From CAXBBB01 sp963793245 (lineage in GTDB: Bacteria; Bacteroidota; Rhodothermia; Rhodothermales; BA12): DNA of 64,000 bases. The notes under the pieces were generated by a model that did not search any database, had not been told where the DNA came from, and saw only the letters and a list, made by a program, of their open reading frames with translations. Shown piece after piece: positions 26,564-35,754 of this stretch. How positions within the stretch are numbered: the first letter of the stretch is position 1; every line of letters starts with the position of its first letter. Made by a program: the position numbers and the translations under genes. The stretch covers positions 203,442-267,441 of the forward strand of contig CAWBZG010000003.1 of assembly GCA_963793245.1 (NCBI GenBank). The letters are read 5' to 3'.

Positions 26564-28148
26564 TCAGTTGTCCATCGTCGAGTTGCAATCCGACGTCATC
26601 GGGATCGAGTCGACGCGGCGGAACTGGCTCGTGTCGTCCTTCTTGGTCGTCGTCGCTCCGACGCGGCCCATGCCCGACATGCTCAGCTGCGAGGCCGAGA
26701 TACCGTTGTCGACGTAGAACTGCATCACCGCGTTGGCGCGGGCCTCGCTCAGGCTCTGCGGGTTACGCTCGCGCGGTCCGGCGAAGCCTTCGATGCGCGT
26801 CATGATGCAGGCGCAGTCGCGCAGCACTTCGACGTTCTCCATCAGCTCAGCGCGAGCCTCGGCGGTCAGCACCGACGAGTTGTTCATGAAGTAAGCCGAG
26901 TTGAGTTCGGCGATGTCGGCGCACGGGTTGGCCATCATCGCTGCGTTGACGACCTGCGTCAGCGTAGCGGTGTCGCTACCGGCGTTGTTGCGAACCGTCA
27001 GCGAGACCGTGTAGGTACCCGGCTGGCTGTAGACGTGCGTCGGGTTGGCACCCGTGCCCGTCGTGCCGTCGCCGAAGTTCCACATGTAATCGAGCGGCGT
27101 GTCGCCACGCACGTTCGAGCTGAAGCGGACCGTCTGGCCCGTCGTCGACGGGTTGGGCGTCGAGTTGATCGAGACCACCGATGCGGCGACCGGCGGCGCA
27201 ACGACAGTCGTCGTCATCGACTCGCTGTCCATCGAGCGGCCGTTCGAGGCCGTGAACGTGACGGTGTAGGTACCGGCGCGGTCGTAGCTGTGCGTGGCGA
27301 CGAGGCCTGTGCCCATGTTGCCGTCGCCAAAGTCCCAGCGGTACTCGACCGGCTGCGTGGCGTCCATGTTGACCATCGCTTCGTAGGTGCCGCTCTGTCC
27401 AACCTGGAGCGTCGACGGACCGTCGATCGAGAGCACGTCGACAGCGGTGAAGGCCTTCTTGTTGTTGAACTTCAGGCCAAACGACAGGTTGCTCACCAGG
27501 TCGAAACGGGGCGACGTCGCGGACGTGTGCTCCATATAGTGCCTGGGTATACTCATCGCTGTCAATCACTTCGTCGGGGAAGGCGAAGAGCGACTGGACG
27601 CCGAGCGTGAAGGCCGTGCGGGAGTTGAAGAAGTAGTCGAAGCCGAGACCGACCTGCGGGCCGTACGCAACGGTCGTGTTGCCGAGATCGCCCACGCGGT
27701 TGAACGTCGTGATCGCCGCTCCTGCGCCGAGTTCGAGGTACGGCGAGAAGTTGCCCGGCGTTTGGAAGCGCCCAACTAGATAGAAAGGAAACTTGGTCGT
27801 GTTCTCGTCGCGCGTGTAGCCGCGACCACCGCCACCCTGTCCACGAGGTTGTCCTAGGTTAGGGCCAGCCGACGTAGGCAGATCGGTGATGCCGACGCCG
27901 AATCCGAGAGCAAATGTCTTGGTGTACTGGTAGCCGATTTCGAGTCCGCCGTAGTAGGGGATCTTGCTGTCAACCGACCATTCGTCGAAGTCGAAGTCGG
28001 GATCGTTGTCACCGTAGTAATTACTGACTCCAACGCGAGGCGTGAAGTAGAGAGTTTCGGTGGGACGCAGGTCTTGCGCCCACGAGGCGCCTGCCATCAG
28101 CAGGGCCAAGAGCAACAGCGCGGTTGCCTTGAAGGGAGAACGGGTCAT
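26564..28148 (-). pseudogene. PKD-OmpA outer-membrane protein, copy B, one frameshift
   Basis: Starts MTRSPFKATALLLLALLMAG at 28148 behind a good AGGAGG. The barrel contains FTPRVGVSNYYGDND and a Gly-rich loop GQPRGQGGGGRGY that copy A lacks. After LYGAHVRDVAPF the frame is lost. One extra A on the plus strand near 27504-27506 (AAA where copy A has AA) is enough, and removing it joins FDLVSNLSFGLKFNNKKAF and the rest: two PKD domains and an OmpA domain ending CNSTMDN. The intact product would be about 527 aa. Because the lesion is a single base in a homopolymer next to the point where the two copies diverge, an assembly or base-call error is a serious alternative. Confidence 0.8.
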
Positions 28149-28491
28149 GAAATAGCCTCCTTGAGGAGAAGTTGGGTGGATTCTGATTATCGTGTAGCAT
28201 CCTGCTCATAGCAGAACGATTCTTAAACTAACTGAACCAAAACCCCGCGAGTTAGCAGAAATGTGTTACGCATCCCTCGGTCTAGGCGAAGACTTTGTTC
28301 GCCTGTTGAGATGTACTCCAGCGGACGAGAGAGACATCAAGGGGTAAAAAGAAGACAGCTATGCGAAGACATGGTAAGTCTCTGCATAGCTATGGCTTGG
28401 ATAGTGCCGAATGTCTATGGCATCCGATTCATCATCCACTTCGGTCGTGCGCGTTCGGGAGAAGCACTCTAGCTAACCGCCCTTGTCCGTC
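28149..28491. other. 343-bp intergenic region with an imperfect hairpin
   Basis: Less GC-rich than its surroundings. It holds the promoter region of copy B and, at 28357-28391, a hairpin with an outer 8-bp stem (AGCTATGC with GCATAGCT), a small internal loop and an inner 4-bp stem AGAC/GTCT. An open frame of 69 codons on the plus strand (28263-28472) has no protein-like character. No tRNA or known riboswitch is recognised. A small RNA is possible but unsupported. Confidence 0.35.
28156..28161 (-). promoter_or_regulatory. strong Shine-Dalgarno of PKD-OmpA copy B
   Basis: AGGAGG on the minus strand, 7 bases before the ATG. This is notable because most genes here lack a clear Shine-Dalgarno. 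Copy A has the weaker AAAGAGG at the same place, so the two copies may differ in translation. Confidence 0.65.
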
Positions 28492-28743
28492 TTACAGGCT
28501 GCTGACACCCTTTTCAAGAGCGCTCTTGTAGTTGGCCGCCTTGTTGGGATGGATGATGCGCTTGGTAGCAAGCCGGTCCAGGTAGGCCTTGGTTTCGGAC
28601 AGTAACTCTTGGGCGCGCGTCTGATCCGTTTCGGCTTTGAGCTGCTTGATCAGTGAGCGCACGCGGCTGCGATGCATGCGGTTGCGATCCCGGCGCTTTT
28701 CAGACTGGCGGACGCGCTTGGCGGCGGATTTATGCTGCGGCAT
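28492..28743 (-). CDS. rpsT: 30S ribosomal protein S20
   Basis: An 83-aa basic protein that binds 16S rRNA early in small-subunit assembly. It opens MPQHKSAAKRVRQSEKRRDR, has RSLIKQLKAE in the middle and ends IIHPNKAANYKSALEKGV, all standard S20 features. It is monocistronic and divergent from the LytM peptidase gene, with 162 bases between them. Confidence 0.96.
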   Translation of the reverse strand: MPQHKSAAKRVRQSEKRRDRNRMHRSRVRSLIKQLKAETDQTRAQELLSETKAYLDRLATKRIIHPNKAANYKSALEKGVSSL

Positions 28744-28905
28744 GATAAAAAGGGAGTATGAGGTATGCGGAGCGCGGTAAACTAAGCGTGCGACTACCTC
28801 TGAAGAGAATCAGCTGCGTAGGTTTCACCCGAAAGGCACAACGTCGACTCTGTAATCAGATCATGCATCGGCGAAGTTGCGTCCATTACTACTCGCCGAT
28901 CCCGA

Positions 28906-29742
28906 ATGAAGTCCTTCCTTCTCGACCTCTTCTCTACTGATCCGACTCCGCGCACCGTTGTCGTGATGGATGACGACAGTACGGGTGCTCCTCGACAGTA
29001 CCGAGTGACGCCGTCGCAGTTGTTGTACGGAAGCATTGGTGTGGCTCTCGCTTTGGTGGTGATGACCATTCTGCTCACCATCTTCAGTCCGCTTGAGAGG
29101 TTGATGCCGGGCTACGAAGCCAAAGAAGCGCGCGATGTCGCGCAGCGGCAGCAGGTTGCCCTCGACGCATTGCAAGACTCGTTGCGGTTGCAGCGCGAGT
29201 ACGTACTCAACCTTCGAGGTCTCATGGGTGGGGTCGGTTCGCCGGTTCAAGCCGGAGCTGGTGAACCTGTCGACGCTGTGCGTCCGTCGTCGCCGGTGGT
29301 TACGCCTTCTGTGGCGGCTTCGTGGGCTGGGAGGAGTGCTCGTAGAGGGAGGGTAGAGGCTTCGGGGTCGGCGTTTCCGGCGCTCTTTCCTATTCAGGGT
29401 GTGCGCACGCGAGGGTTCGATGCGTCGACTGGGCATTTCGCCATCGACATCGCTGCCGAGGAGGGTTCGGCTGTTCGGGCTATCGAAGGCGGGTTCGTCG
29501 TGCTGGCCGATTGGACGCACGAGGGAGGGTATACCATTGCGGTGCAGCATTCCGATGGGTTCGTTTCGATCTACAAGCACAACAGCAGCCTGCTTCGCAA
29601 GTCGGGCGATGCAGTGCAGGCGCGCGACGTGATCGCACTGTCGGGCAATACCGGCGAGGTGACGACAGGGCCGCATGTCCATCTCGAATTGTGGCGCGAC
29701 GGTGTGCCGATGGATCCCGAGGCCTTCCTGATGGCGTTGTAG
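28906..29742 (+). CDS. M23/LytM peptidoglycan endopeptidase, membrane-anchored
   Basis: A 278-aa cell-wall enzyme that cuts peptide crosslinks. One transmembrane helix (about residues 38-60) follows a short cytoplasmic lead. A coiled-coil stretch (74-105) and a Pro/Ser linker then lead to the LytM domain in the periplasm. Zinc ligands are intact: His177 and Asp181 in GHFAID and His259 in HVHLE, with His257 catalytic. The bactofilin gene starts 42 bases downstream. This pairing is well known: bactofilin polymers position the LytM enzyme to shape the wall. Confidence 0.93.
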   Translation: MKSFLLDLFSTDPTPRTVVVMDDDSTGAPRQYRVTPSQLLYGSIGVALALVVMTILLTIFSPLERLMPGYEAKEARDVAQRQQVALDALQDSLRLQREYVLNLRGLMGGVGSPVQAGAGEPVDAVRPSSPVVTPSVAASWAGRSARRGRVEASGSAFPALFPIQGVRTRGFDASTGHFAIDIAAEEGSAVRAIEGGFVVLADWTHEGGYTIAVQHSDGFVSIYKHNSSLLRKSGDAVQARDVIALSGNTGEVTTGPHVHLELWRDGVPMDPEAFLMAL

Positions 29743-29784
29743 CCTTACGCTTTTCTCTTTACTCTACCCGTAGATCTTCCCGCC

Positions 29785-30258
29785 ATGGCACTCTTCAACG
29801 CCGGTTCGTCCGATTCCAACTCCCGCAGCGCGCCTTCTCGCAACGCAGGCCCGAGTACGCCCAATCAGATCAATATGATCGGAGAGGGGACTGTCCTGGA
29901 GGGTACTGTTCGTGCCGACGGGGACCTCAACATCAACGGCAAGGTGATCGGTAAGGTGTTGGTTAAGGGCAAGGTCGTCGTTGCGCAGAGTGGATCGATC
30001 GAGGGAGAGATGGCGGCGACGAGCGCTGACCTTGGCGGTGTGTTCGATGGCACGGCGACGGTCGAGGAGCGGCTGACGCTTCGCGGGAATGCCCGAGTGA
30101 CGGGCACGCTCAATGTGGCTCGGCTGGTGATCGAGGAAGGAGCGGTCTTCGATGGCGATGTAGTAATGGGCAAGCGCAAGGTGGCGTCCGGCTCGCTCGA
30201 CCCGCTGCCCAAGTCGCCTGCTCCGAGTGCATCGGCTTCGGCTGAGAAAGTAGCCTGA
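29785..30258 (+). CDS. bactofilin
   Basis: A 157-aa cytoskeletal protein of the bactofilin (DUF583) family that self-assembles into filaments at the membrane. The core begins NMIGEGTVLEGTVRADGDLN and continues with the right-handed beta-helix repeats INGKVIGKVLVKGKVVVAQS, AEEGAVFDGDV-type turns and TLNVARLVIEE. Flexible Ser/Asn-rich and Ser/Pro-rich ends flank it, as usual. It follows the LytM peptidase gene and its stop lies one base before the GTG of the ATP synthase-associated gene, so the wall pair and the atp operon may share a transcript. Confidence 0.94.
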   Translation: MALFNAGSSDSNSRSAPSRNAGPSTPNQINMIGEGTVLEGTVRADGDLNINGKVIGKVLVKGKVVVAQSGSIEGEMAATSADLGGVFDGTATVEERLTLRGNARVTGTLNVARLVIEEGAVFDGDVVMGKRKVASGSLDPLPKSPAPSASASAEKVA

Positions 30259-30259
30259 C

Positions 30260-30532
30260 GTGGCCTCGCCTGACGATCCGCACTGGCTCGAAACGACGCG
30301 TGAGAGCGCGGGCTATGCCGGTTTGGGTTGGCAGATAGCTGGAACGTTGGTGATGTTTGTCGGCATTGGTATCGGGTTGGATTTGTGGTTGGATACGGCG
30401 CCCTGGTTTATCCTCGCTGGCGCAGGTGTGGCGATGGCAAGCGTCGTCGCCCAGTTGTGGCGGGTCAACGCCGAGATGGGGCGGGCGTCAGATCGGAAGC
30501 GGGCCGAGCAGAAGGCGCGTCGGGGCGAGTAG
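30260..30532 (+). CDS. AtpZ/AtpI-type ATP synthase accessory protein
   Basis: A 90-aa membrane protein with two helices (about residues 22-44 and 48-67) around GIGLDLWLDTAPWFILAG. This is the GxxxGxxLDxxxxxxPWF pattern of the AtpZ/putative F0F1-ATPase subunit family. It starts with GTG one base after the bactofilin stop. Family members are thought to help assemble or supply ions to the F0 sector. The basic C-terminus (RKRAEQKARRGE) should be cytoplasmic. Confidence 0.85.
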   Translation: MASPDDPHWLETTRESAGYAGLGWQIAGTLVMFVGIGIGLDLWLDTAPWFILAGAGVAMASVVAQLWRVNAEMGRASDRKRAEQKARRGE

Positions 30533-30626
30533 CATCCGTTCATCTGCATTTCAATGGGTCTTGCGGACGTGCTCACGTGGGCGCACGTAGTTTGGCGGTC
30601 TTCTACCCATCGTCCCCTCTCGCCGC

Positions 30627-30926
30627 ATGTCCGCACCGCTCTGGGTCAGCATCGTACCTGCCGTTGGCATTGGCGTGCTGTACGCGTTGCTTGCTGTCGC
30701 AACGGCGCTTCGATCTGCCAAGCAGGAGGGTGTCGCGTTCATGGCGACCTTCGTGGGCGGCATGATGGTGCGGATGGTACTCACGCTCGGGCTGACGGCT
30801 CTGGTGCTGTTCGCCTTCACTCCGCCTGCCCCCGTTGCGTTTGCCGTTACGATGGCGGTGTTCGTGCTGATCGGCATGACGACCGAGACCCTGCTTACGC
30901 TTCGCCACCTGCGCCGCGCTTCCTGA
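30627..30926 (+). CDS. ATP synthase subunit I-like membrane protein
   Basis: A 99-aa protein with about four hydrophobic helices and a short basic end TLRHLRRAS. Position, size and VGGMMVRMVLTLGLTALVLF resemble the poorly conserved AtpI proteins between atpZ and atpB, which act as chaperones for the c-ring. Its TGA overlaps the ATG of atpB (TGATG), indicating coupled translation. Confidence 0.75.
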   Translation: MSAPLWVSIVPAVGIGVLYALLAVATALRSAKQEGVAFMATFVGGMMVRMVLTLGLTALVLFAFTPPAPVAFAVTMAVFVLIGMTTETLLTLRHLRRAS

Positions 30927-32323
30927 TGTTGATTTCTCCCCTTTCGATGATCGCTTCTCTGATCCGCCGTGCGGCCTTGCTGCTCCTGATGCTGCTCGTT
31001 CCGGCGCCCTTGCTCGCCGCTGATGGTGCGGGAGGCGATCCTGACGCCGTTGGGCACTCGGCAGATGGCAACTACTTCGACTATGGAGTGGGCAAGATTG
31101 AGCTTCCGCGCCTCTTCCTGGTGCGTCGCGCCGACGGCTCGTTGGGATTCGATAGCTACTGGTCCACCGAAAGCGCGCTGCTGAACGGCAATTACACGCT
31201 CGGCCCGATTACGCTCACCGAAGGAAGCCTGGCTCGGTCCGGCGCTACCCTCTTGGGCGACGGTGTCACCGACACGGAGGCCGCCGAGACGTTGGTGGCT
31301 GGGGCAGACGAGATGACTGAGACGGGTGTTATCAATCGGGCAAGTCCCGAGCAGGTCCGCGAGATCATCGATGCGCACATGCACTACTACTTCCCTGTTT
31401 CCTACGCGGGCGACGGGGAGATTTTGATCGACTTCTCGATCACGCGGCAGTTGCTGTTTGTCTTCGTCTCCGCGCTGCTTGTGCTCCTGATCGGGCTGAA
31501 CATGGCCGGTAAGTACAAGAAGGGCATCGGCAGTTCGACGGCTCCGCGTGGTGTATGGCAGAATATGATTGAGACGATCATCGTCTTCATTCGCGACGAC
31601 GTGGCGAAGCCTTCCATCGGCGTCAAGTACCGCAAGTATCTGCCCTACTTGCTGAGCGCGTTCTTTTTCATCCTGATCGGCAACCTGCTCGGCTTGCTTC
31701 CGCTCGGCGTGACGGCCACCTCGCACATCATGGTCACGGCGGCGCTGGCGTTCGTGACGTTTCTCGTCACACAGTTCGCTGGCACGAAAGACTATTGGAT
31801 GCACATCTTCAACCCGCCGGGCGTGCCGGGCTTCGTCAAGCCGATCCTCGTGCCGATTGAGTTCGTCGGCCTGTTCACCAAGCCGCTCGCGCTCGCCTTT
31901 CGCTTGTTCGGCAACATGGTGTCGGGTCACCTGGTCATCGTGTCGATCATCGGCTTGATCTTCATCTTCTCAGCCCGCATCAGCCCGGTCGTCGGCGGCA
32001 TGGCGGCGCCGGTCGCTATCCTGATTACGATATTCGTCTACCTTCTCAAGATCATGGTGAGCTTCGTGCAGGCGTACATCTTTACGATGCTGTCGGCGGT
32101 GTTCATCGGCATGGCAGCCGAAGAGCATCATCACCACGAGCACGAGTCGGTCGGCGACGCGGCGGGGCACAACCGTCTTCCGCACGGCGACGGCGCGTTG
32201 CGGCAGGGCGAGCATAACCTGTCGGACTATCTTTCGGCCACGCCGAATCACCCCGAGAAGCAAGGGCACCGCCGTTCCTGCCTGATTCGTACCCGAAAAG
32301 TGCGCCGGAGTCGTCACATTTAG
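30926..32323 (+). CDS. atpB: F0F1 ATP synthase subunit a, extended
   Basis: The proton channel subunit of the F0 sector. The start at 30926 overlaps the previous stop. At 465 aa it is long: a cleavable-looking signal and periplasmic domain (residues 1-170) precede the core, as in other Bacteroidota. The core has RKYLPYLLSAFFFILIGNLLG and TKPLALAFRLFGNMVSGHLV with the essential Arg, then a long helix VSFVQAYIFTMLSAVFIGMA. After AAEEHHHHEHESVGD the chain carries about 60 more, increasingly basic residues to 32323. That tail is unusual and could reflect a missed stop or frame slip. Confidence 0.93.
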   Translation: MLISPLSMIASLIRRAALLLLMLLVPAPLLAADGAGGDPDAVGHSADGNYFDYGVGKIELPRLFLVRRADGSLGFDSYWSTESALLNGNYTLGPITLTEGSLARSGATLLGDGVTDTEAAETLVAGADEMTETGVINRASPEQVREIIDAHMHYYFPVSYAGDGEILIDFSITRQLLFVFVSALLVLLIGLNMAGKYKKGIGSSTAPRGVWQNMIETIIVFIRDDVAKPSIGVKYRKYLPYLLSAFFFILIGNLLGLLPLGVTATSHIMVTAALAFVTFLVTQFAGTKDYWMHIFNPPGVPGFVKPILVPIEFVGLFTKPLALAFRLFGNMVSGHLVIVSIIGLIFIFSARISPVVGGMAAPVAILITIFVYLLKIMVSFVQAYIFTMLSAVFIGMAAEEHHHHEHESVGDAAGHNRLPHGDGALRQGEHNLSDYLSATPNHPEKQGHRRSCLIRTRKVRRSRHI

Positions 32324-32410
32324 CGTCTTCTCCACGCCACTCGCAAGCCAACTTCGCCCTTTGTAGGGCATCTTACTGATCTTCCACACCCCAAACCTCG
32401 CTCCACCGAA

Positions 32411-32641
32411 ATGGACAGTACAGCTTTTGCCTTCCTCGCCGCCGGACTCGGCCTCTTAGGTGCCACCCTCGGTGCCGGAATGGGCATCGGTCGCCTCGCT
32501 TCTTCGGCCCTCGAAGGCATCGCCCGCCAGCCCGAAGCCGCCAACGACCTCCGCGGCACGGCGATCATCCTCGCGGCCTTCATCGAAGGCGTGGCGATCA
32601 TCGCGCTCGTGTTCTCGCTGGTGTTCTTCTTCGTCATCTAA
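32411..32641 (+). CDS. atpE: F0F1 ATP synthase subunit c
   Basis: A 76-aa proteolipid that forms the rotor ring. Helix 1 has the GAGMGIGR glycine pattern, a polar loop RQPEAANDLR follows, and helix 2 carries the ion-binding Glu59 in AAFIEGVAII. There is no Gln in helix 1 and no Ser or Thr after the Glu, so protons rather than sodium are the likely ions. Confidence 0.96.
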   Translation: MDSTAFAFLAAGLGLLGATLGAGMGIGRLASSALEGIARQPEAANDLRGTAIILAAFIEGVAIIALVFSLVFFFVI

Positions 32642-32774
32642 GACGAACGCCTGGCTACCGCTCGGCCCTGATGGGTCTGGGCGGTAGCGTCCCGCGGGGG
32701 ATTGCCCCGCACTCTTTTTCAGGCCGACGCGCTCTGCGCCGACGCCGACTCGCCTCCAACCCGACTGGCCGACG

Positions 32775-33395
32775 ATGTCGACGCTGCTCTTTACGTTTCC
32801 CACCGGAGATGCCCCCGCCCGCCCCGCCTCGCTCGTCGTCGACGCGCCGCAGGTAGCTGGCGAAGAAGCGCACAGCGTGGAGCTTCCCTACGAGAAGCCG
32901 GTCCCTGGTCTGCTTCAGCCCAAGCCAGGCCTGCTGATCTTCACGCTGATCGTGTTCGGTCTGGTGATGCTGATCTTGCGCAGGTTTGCGTGGGGGCCGA
33001 TCTCCAAGGCGCTCGAAGATCGCGAGCGTAACATTGAGGACTCGCTCTCGCAGGCCGAGAAAGCCCTCGCCGAAGCCAAAGCGATTCAGGCCGATAACGA
33101 GAAAGCTCGCCGCGCCGCCGAAGCCCAGGCTACGCAGATCCTGCGTGAGGCCCGCGAAGCCGCCGAGCGCACTGCGACGGACCTGCGCGCCCAAGCCGAT
33201 CAGCGCATCGCCGAGCGTCTGGCTCAGGCCGAAGCCGACATCGAGCGTCAGAAGCAGTCCGCCCTGGGCGAGCTTCGCGCCGAAGTCGCTGGCCTCGCGA
33301 TTACAGCCGCCGAGAAGATTCTCCGCGAAAAGCTCGACGCAACCGAGCAGCGCCGCTTGGTCGACCAGTTCATCGACACGCTCCCCCGCAACTGA
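32775..33395 (+). CDS. atpF: F0F1 ATP synthase subunit b
   Basis: A 206-aa stator subunit. A periplasmic lead of about 50 residues precedes one membrane helix (LLIFTLIVFGLVMLILRRFA), then a long right-handed coiled coil (RERNIEDSLSQAEKALAEAK onward) that contacts delta and alpha. GLAITAAEKILREKLDATEQ before the end is the normal delta-binding end. It starts 133 bases after atpE. Confidence 0.95.
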   Translation: MSTLLFTFPTGDAPARPASLVVDAPQVAGEEAHSVELPYEKPVPGLLQPKPGLLIFTLIVFGLVMLILRRFAWGPISKALEDRERNIEDSLSQAEKALAEAKAIQADNEKARRAAEAQATQILREAREAAERTATDLRAQADQRIAERLAQAEADIERQKQSALGELRAEVAGLAITAAEKILREKLDATEQRRLVDQFIDTLPRN

Positions 33396-33493
33396 GGCAT
33401 TGCCTCTTTTCTTGGTGAACGGATCGCTTCGCTCGAAGGAGTAGCGCTAGTTGCTCCTGCCTCCGATCCTCTCCATCACCCTTCGACTGCCGC

Positions 33494-34054
33494 ATGACGA
33501 CTCCCGTTGCCCGCCGCTACGCCCAGGCGCTCTATGCTCAGGCCGATCAGACCGGCAAGGTCGCTGCCGTCGACGCGGATATCGAACTGCTGCGCGACAC
33601 GCTCTCTGGTTCGCCCGATCTGCGTGGCGTTCTGGAAAGCCCGGTCGTCTCGCGCGATAAGAAGCAGGCGATTCTGACCGCCATCTTTTCGGGAAAGGTC
33701 GACAAGCTGATGGATACGTTTCTGTCTCTACTGATCTCCAAGGAGCGCGAAGGCGACATCTCTGGCATAGTCGAGGCGTATCAGGCGATGCGCGACGAGC
33801 AGCAAAACATCGTCGTCGCCAAGGTGCGCACGGCTAAGGCACTGGCGCCCGACGAATCGGCCCTGCTACAGAAAGCGCTGGCGGCGCAGTCGGGCGGAAA
33901 CGTGCGGCTCGAAACCCAGGTCGACGCCGATCTGATCGGTGGCATGATCGTCCGCCTGGGCGACACGGTCTACGACGGAAGCGTCCGCCACCAGCTGCAG
34001 ACGCTGCGCGAGCGCTTCGCCCAGCCCGCTGTGTCGACTGTGACCCTCAACTAA
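33494..34054 (+). CDS. atpH: F0F1 ATP synthase subunit delta
   Basis: A 186-aa stator subunit linking b to the top of F1. It opens with the typical TPVARRYAQALYAQADQTGK and ends GGMIVRLGDTVYDGSVRHQL, the conserved beta-strand region. The length is normal. It lies 98 bases after atpF and 37 before atpA. Confidence 0.95.
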   Translation: MTTPVARRYAQALYAQADQTGKVAAVDADIELLRDTLSGSPDLRGVLESPVVSRDKKQAILTAIFSGKVDKLMDTFLSLLISKEREGDISGIVEAYQAMRDEQQNIVVAKVRTAKALAPDESALLQKALAAQSGGNVRLETQVDADLIGGMIVRLGDTVYDGSVRHQLQTLRERFAQPAVSTVTLN

Positions 34055-34091
34055 GTATATCTCCGGCTCCGGCCTCTTTTCTCTTCCCGCT

Positions 34092-35711
34092 ATGGCATCC
34101 GCAATCCGCCCCGACGAAGTCACCTCGGTCATCCAGCGCGAACTGGGCGGCTTCACGTCCGAAACCGGCGTCTACGAAGTCGGCACCGTCCTCCAGATCG
34201 GCGACGGCATCGCACGTCTCTACGGTCTGTCGAACGTGCAGGCGGGCGAACTGATCGAGTTTCCCTCGTCCGGCGCGACCGGTATGGTGCTCAACTTGGA
34301 AGAAGACAACGTCGGCGCGGTCCTGTTCAACAATGCGGACGAAGTGCGCGAAGGTGACGAAGCCCGCCGTACGAAGAACATCGCTTCGATCTCGGTCGGC
34401 GACGCCATGTTGGGCCGCGTGATCGACCCGCTCGGTCGCCCGATGGACGGCAACGGCCCCATCGCCGAGCCGGTCTATGAGATGCCGCTCGAACGCAAGG
34501 CGCCGGGCGTGATCTTCCGCCAGCCAGTCACCGAGCCGATCCAGACGGGCATCAAGGCCATCGATGCCATGATCCCCATCGGACGCGGCCAGCGCGAACT
34601 CGTCATCGGCGACCGCCAGACGGGTAAGACGGCGGTCTTGATCGACACGATCATCAACCAGAAGCGTACGCACGCCAAGGATGCCGAGGGCAACAACGTA
34701 GACAAGCCGGTTTTTTGCATCTACGTCGCCATCGGTCAGAAGTCGTCGACGGTCGCCCAGGTGCGGCGCGCGTTGGAAGAGAACGGCGCGATGGACTACA
34801 CCGTCATCGTCAACGCTCCCGCCTCGGATCCGGCACCGTTGCAGTTCATCGCTCCGTTTGCAGGCGCCTGCATCGGCGAGTTCTTCCGCGACACGGGCCG
34901 CCACGCGCTCGTCATCTACGACGACCTCTCCAAGCAGGCCGTCGCCTACCGCGAACTGTCGCTCTTGCTGCGTCGTCCTCCGGGCCGCGAAGCCTACCCC
35001 GGCGACGTGTTCTACCTCCACAGCCGTCTGCTCGAGCGCGCTGCCAAGATGATCGCGGACGACACAGTCGCGAGCCAGATGAACGACCTGCCCGAAAGCC
35101 TGCGTCCGCTCGTCAAAGGCGGCGGATCGCTGACGGCGCTTCCGGTCATCGAAACGCAGGCCGGTGACGTGTCGGCGTACATCCCGACCAACGTTATCTC
35201 GATCACGGACGGTCAGATTTTCCTCGAGTCGAACCTGTTCAACGCAGGCGTCCGCCCGGCTATCAACGTCGGTATCTCGGTTAGCCGAGTCGGTGGATCG
35301 GCGCAGATCAAGGCGATGAAGAAGGTCTCCGGTTCGCTTCGCCTCGACCTGGCGCAGTACCGCGAACTCGAAGCGTTCTCCAAGTTCGGATCCGACCTCG
35401 ATGCCGCTACGCAGCGCCAGCTGACGCGCGGTGCCCGTCTGGTCGAAATCCTGAAGCAGGGCCAGTACCAGCCGTTCGCCGTCGAAAACCAGGTCGCGAT
35501 CATCTACGTCGCCACCCAAGGCTTCATCGACGACGTGCCGGTCGATCAGGTGCGTGCGTTCGAGAAGGAGTTTATCCAGATGCTCGAAGCTCGCCACCCC
35601 GAAACACTCGCCACGCTCCGCAAAGGCGCAATGACCGACGAAGCGGCGGCTACGCTCAAGCAGACCGCCGAAACGCTCGTCTCGCAGATGGCACCCGTCG
35701 CCGCGGTCTAA
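34092..35711 (+). CDS. atpA: F0F1 ATP synthase subunit alpha
   Basis: A 539-aa non-catalytic nucleotide-binding subunit of the F1 hexamer. Walker A GDRQTGKT is at residues 173-180, the Walker B region ALVIYDDLSKQA follows near 270-280, and EAYPGDVFYLHSRLLERAAK and RPAINVGISVSRVGGSAQIK are family signatures. The conserved arginine finger lies in the last motif. Slightly longer than E. coli alpha (513 aa). Confidence 0.97.
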   Translation: MASAIRPDEVTSVIQRELGGFTSETGVYEVGTVLQIGDGIARLYGLSNVQAGELIEFPSSGATGMVLNLEEDNVGAVLFNNADEVREGDEARRTKNIASISVGDAMLGRVIDPLGRPMDGNGPIAEPVYEMPLERKAPGVIFRQPVTEPIQTGIKAIDAMIPIGRGQRELVIGDRQTGKTAVLIDTIINQKRTHAKDAEGNNVDKPVFCIYVAIGQKSSTVAQVRRALEENGAMDYTVIVNAPASDPAPLQFIAPFAGACIGEFFRDTGRHALVIYDDLSKQAVAYRELSLLLRRPPGREAYPGDVFYLHSRLLERAAKMIADDTVASQMNDLPESLRPLVKGGGSLTALPVIETQAGDVSAYIPTNVISITDGQIFLESNLFNAGVRPAINVGISVSRVGGSAQIKAMKKVSGSLRLDLAQYRELEAFSKFGSDLDAATQRQLTRGARLVEILKQGQYQPFAVENQVAIIYVATQGFIDDVPVDQVRAFEKEFIQMLEARHPETLATLRKGAMTDEAAATLKQTAETLVSQMAPVAAV

Positions 35712-35754
35712 GCTGCGCCTCGTCTTTCCGCTCACCTAGCACGCCCCGCCTCGC

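Noticed and set aside
24768..28148. Repeated PKD-OmpA sequence considered as a CRISPR or insertion sequence
   Set aside because: The repeats are coding sequence of a duplicated gene with its own terminator; there are no short regular spacers and no transposase.
28263..28472. A 69-codon plus-strand frame in the gap before rpsT
   Set aside because: No ribosome-binding site, no hydrophobic or domain pattern, and codon use unlike neighbouring genes.
34047..35735. A 562-codon minus-strand frame opposite atpA
   Set aside because: atpA on the plus strand is certain; the antisense translation has no recognisable motif.
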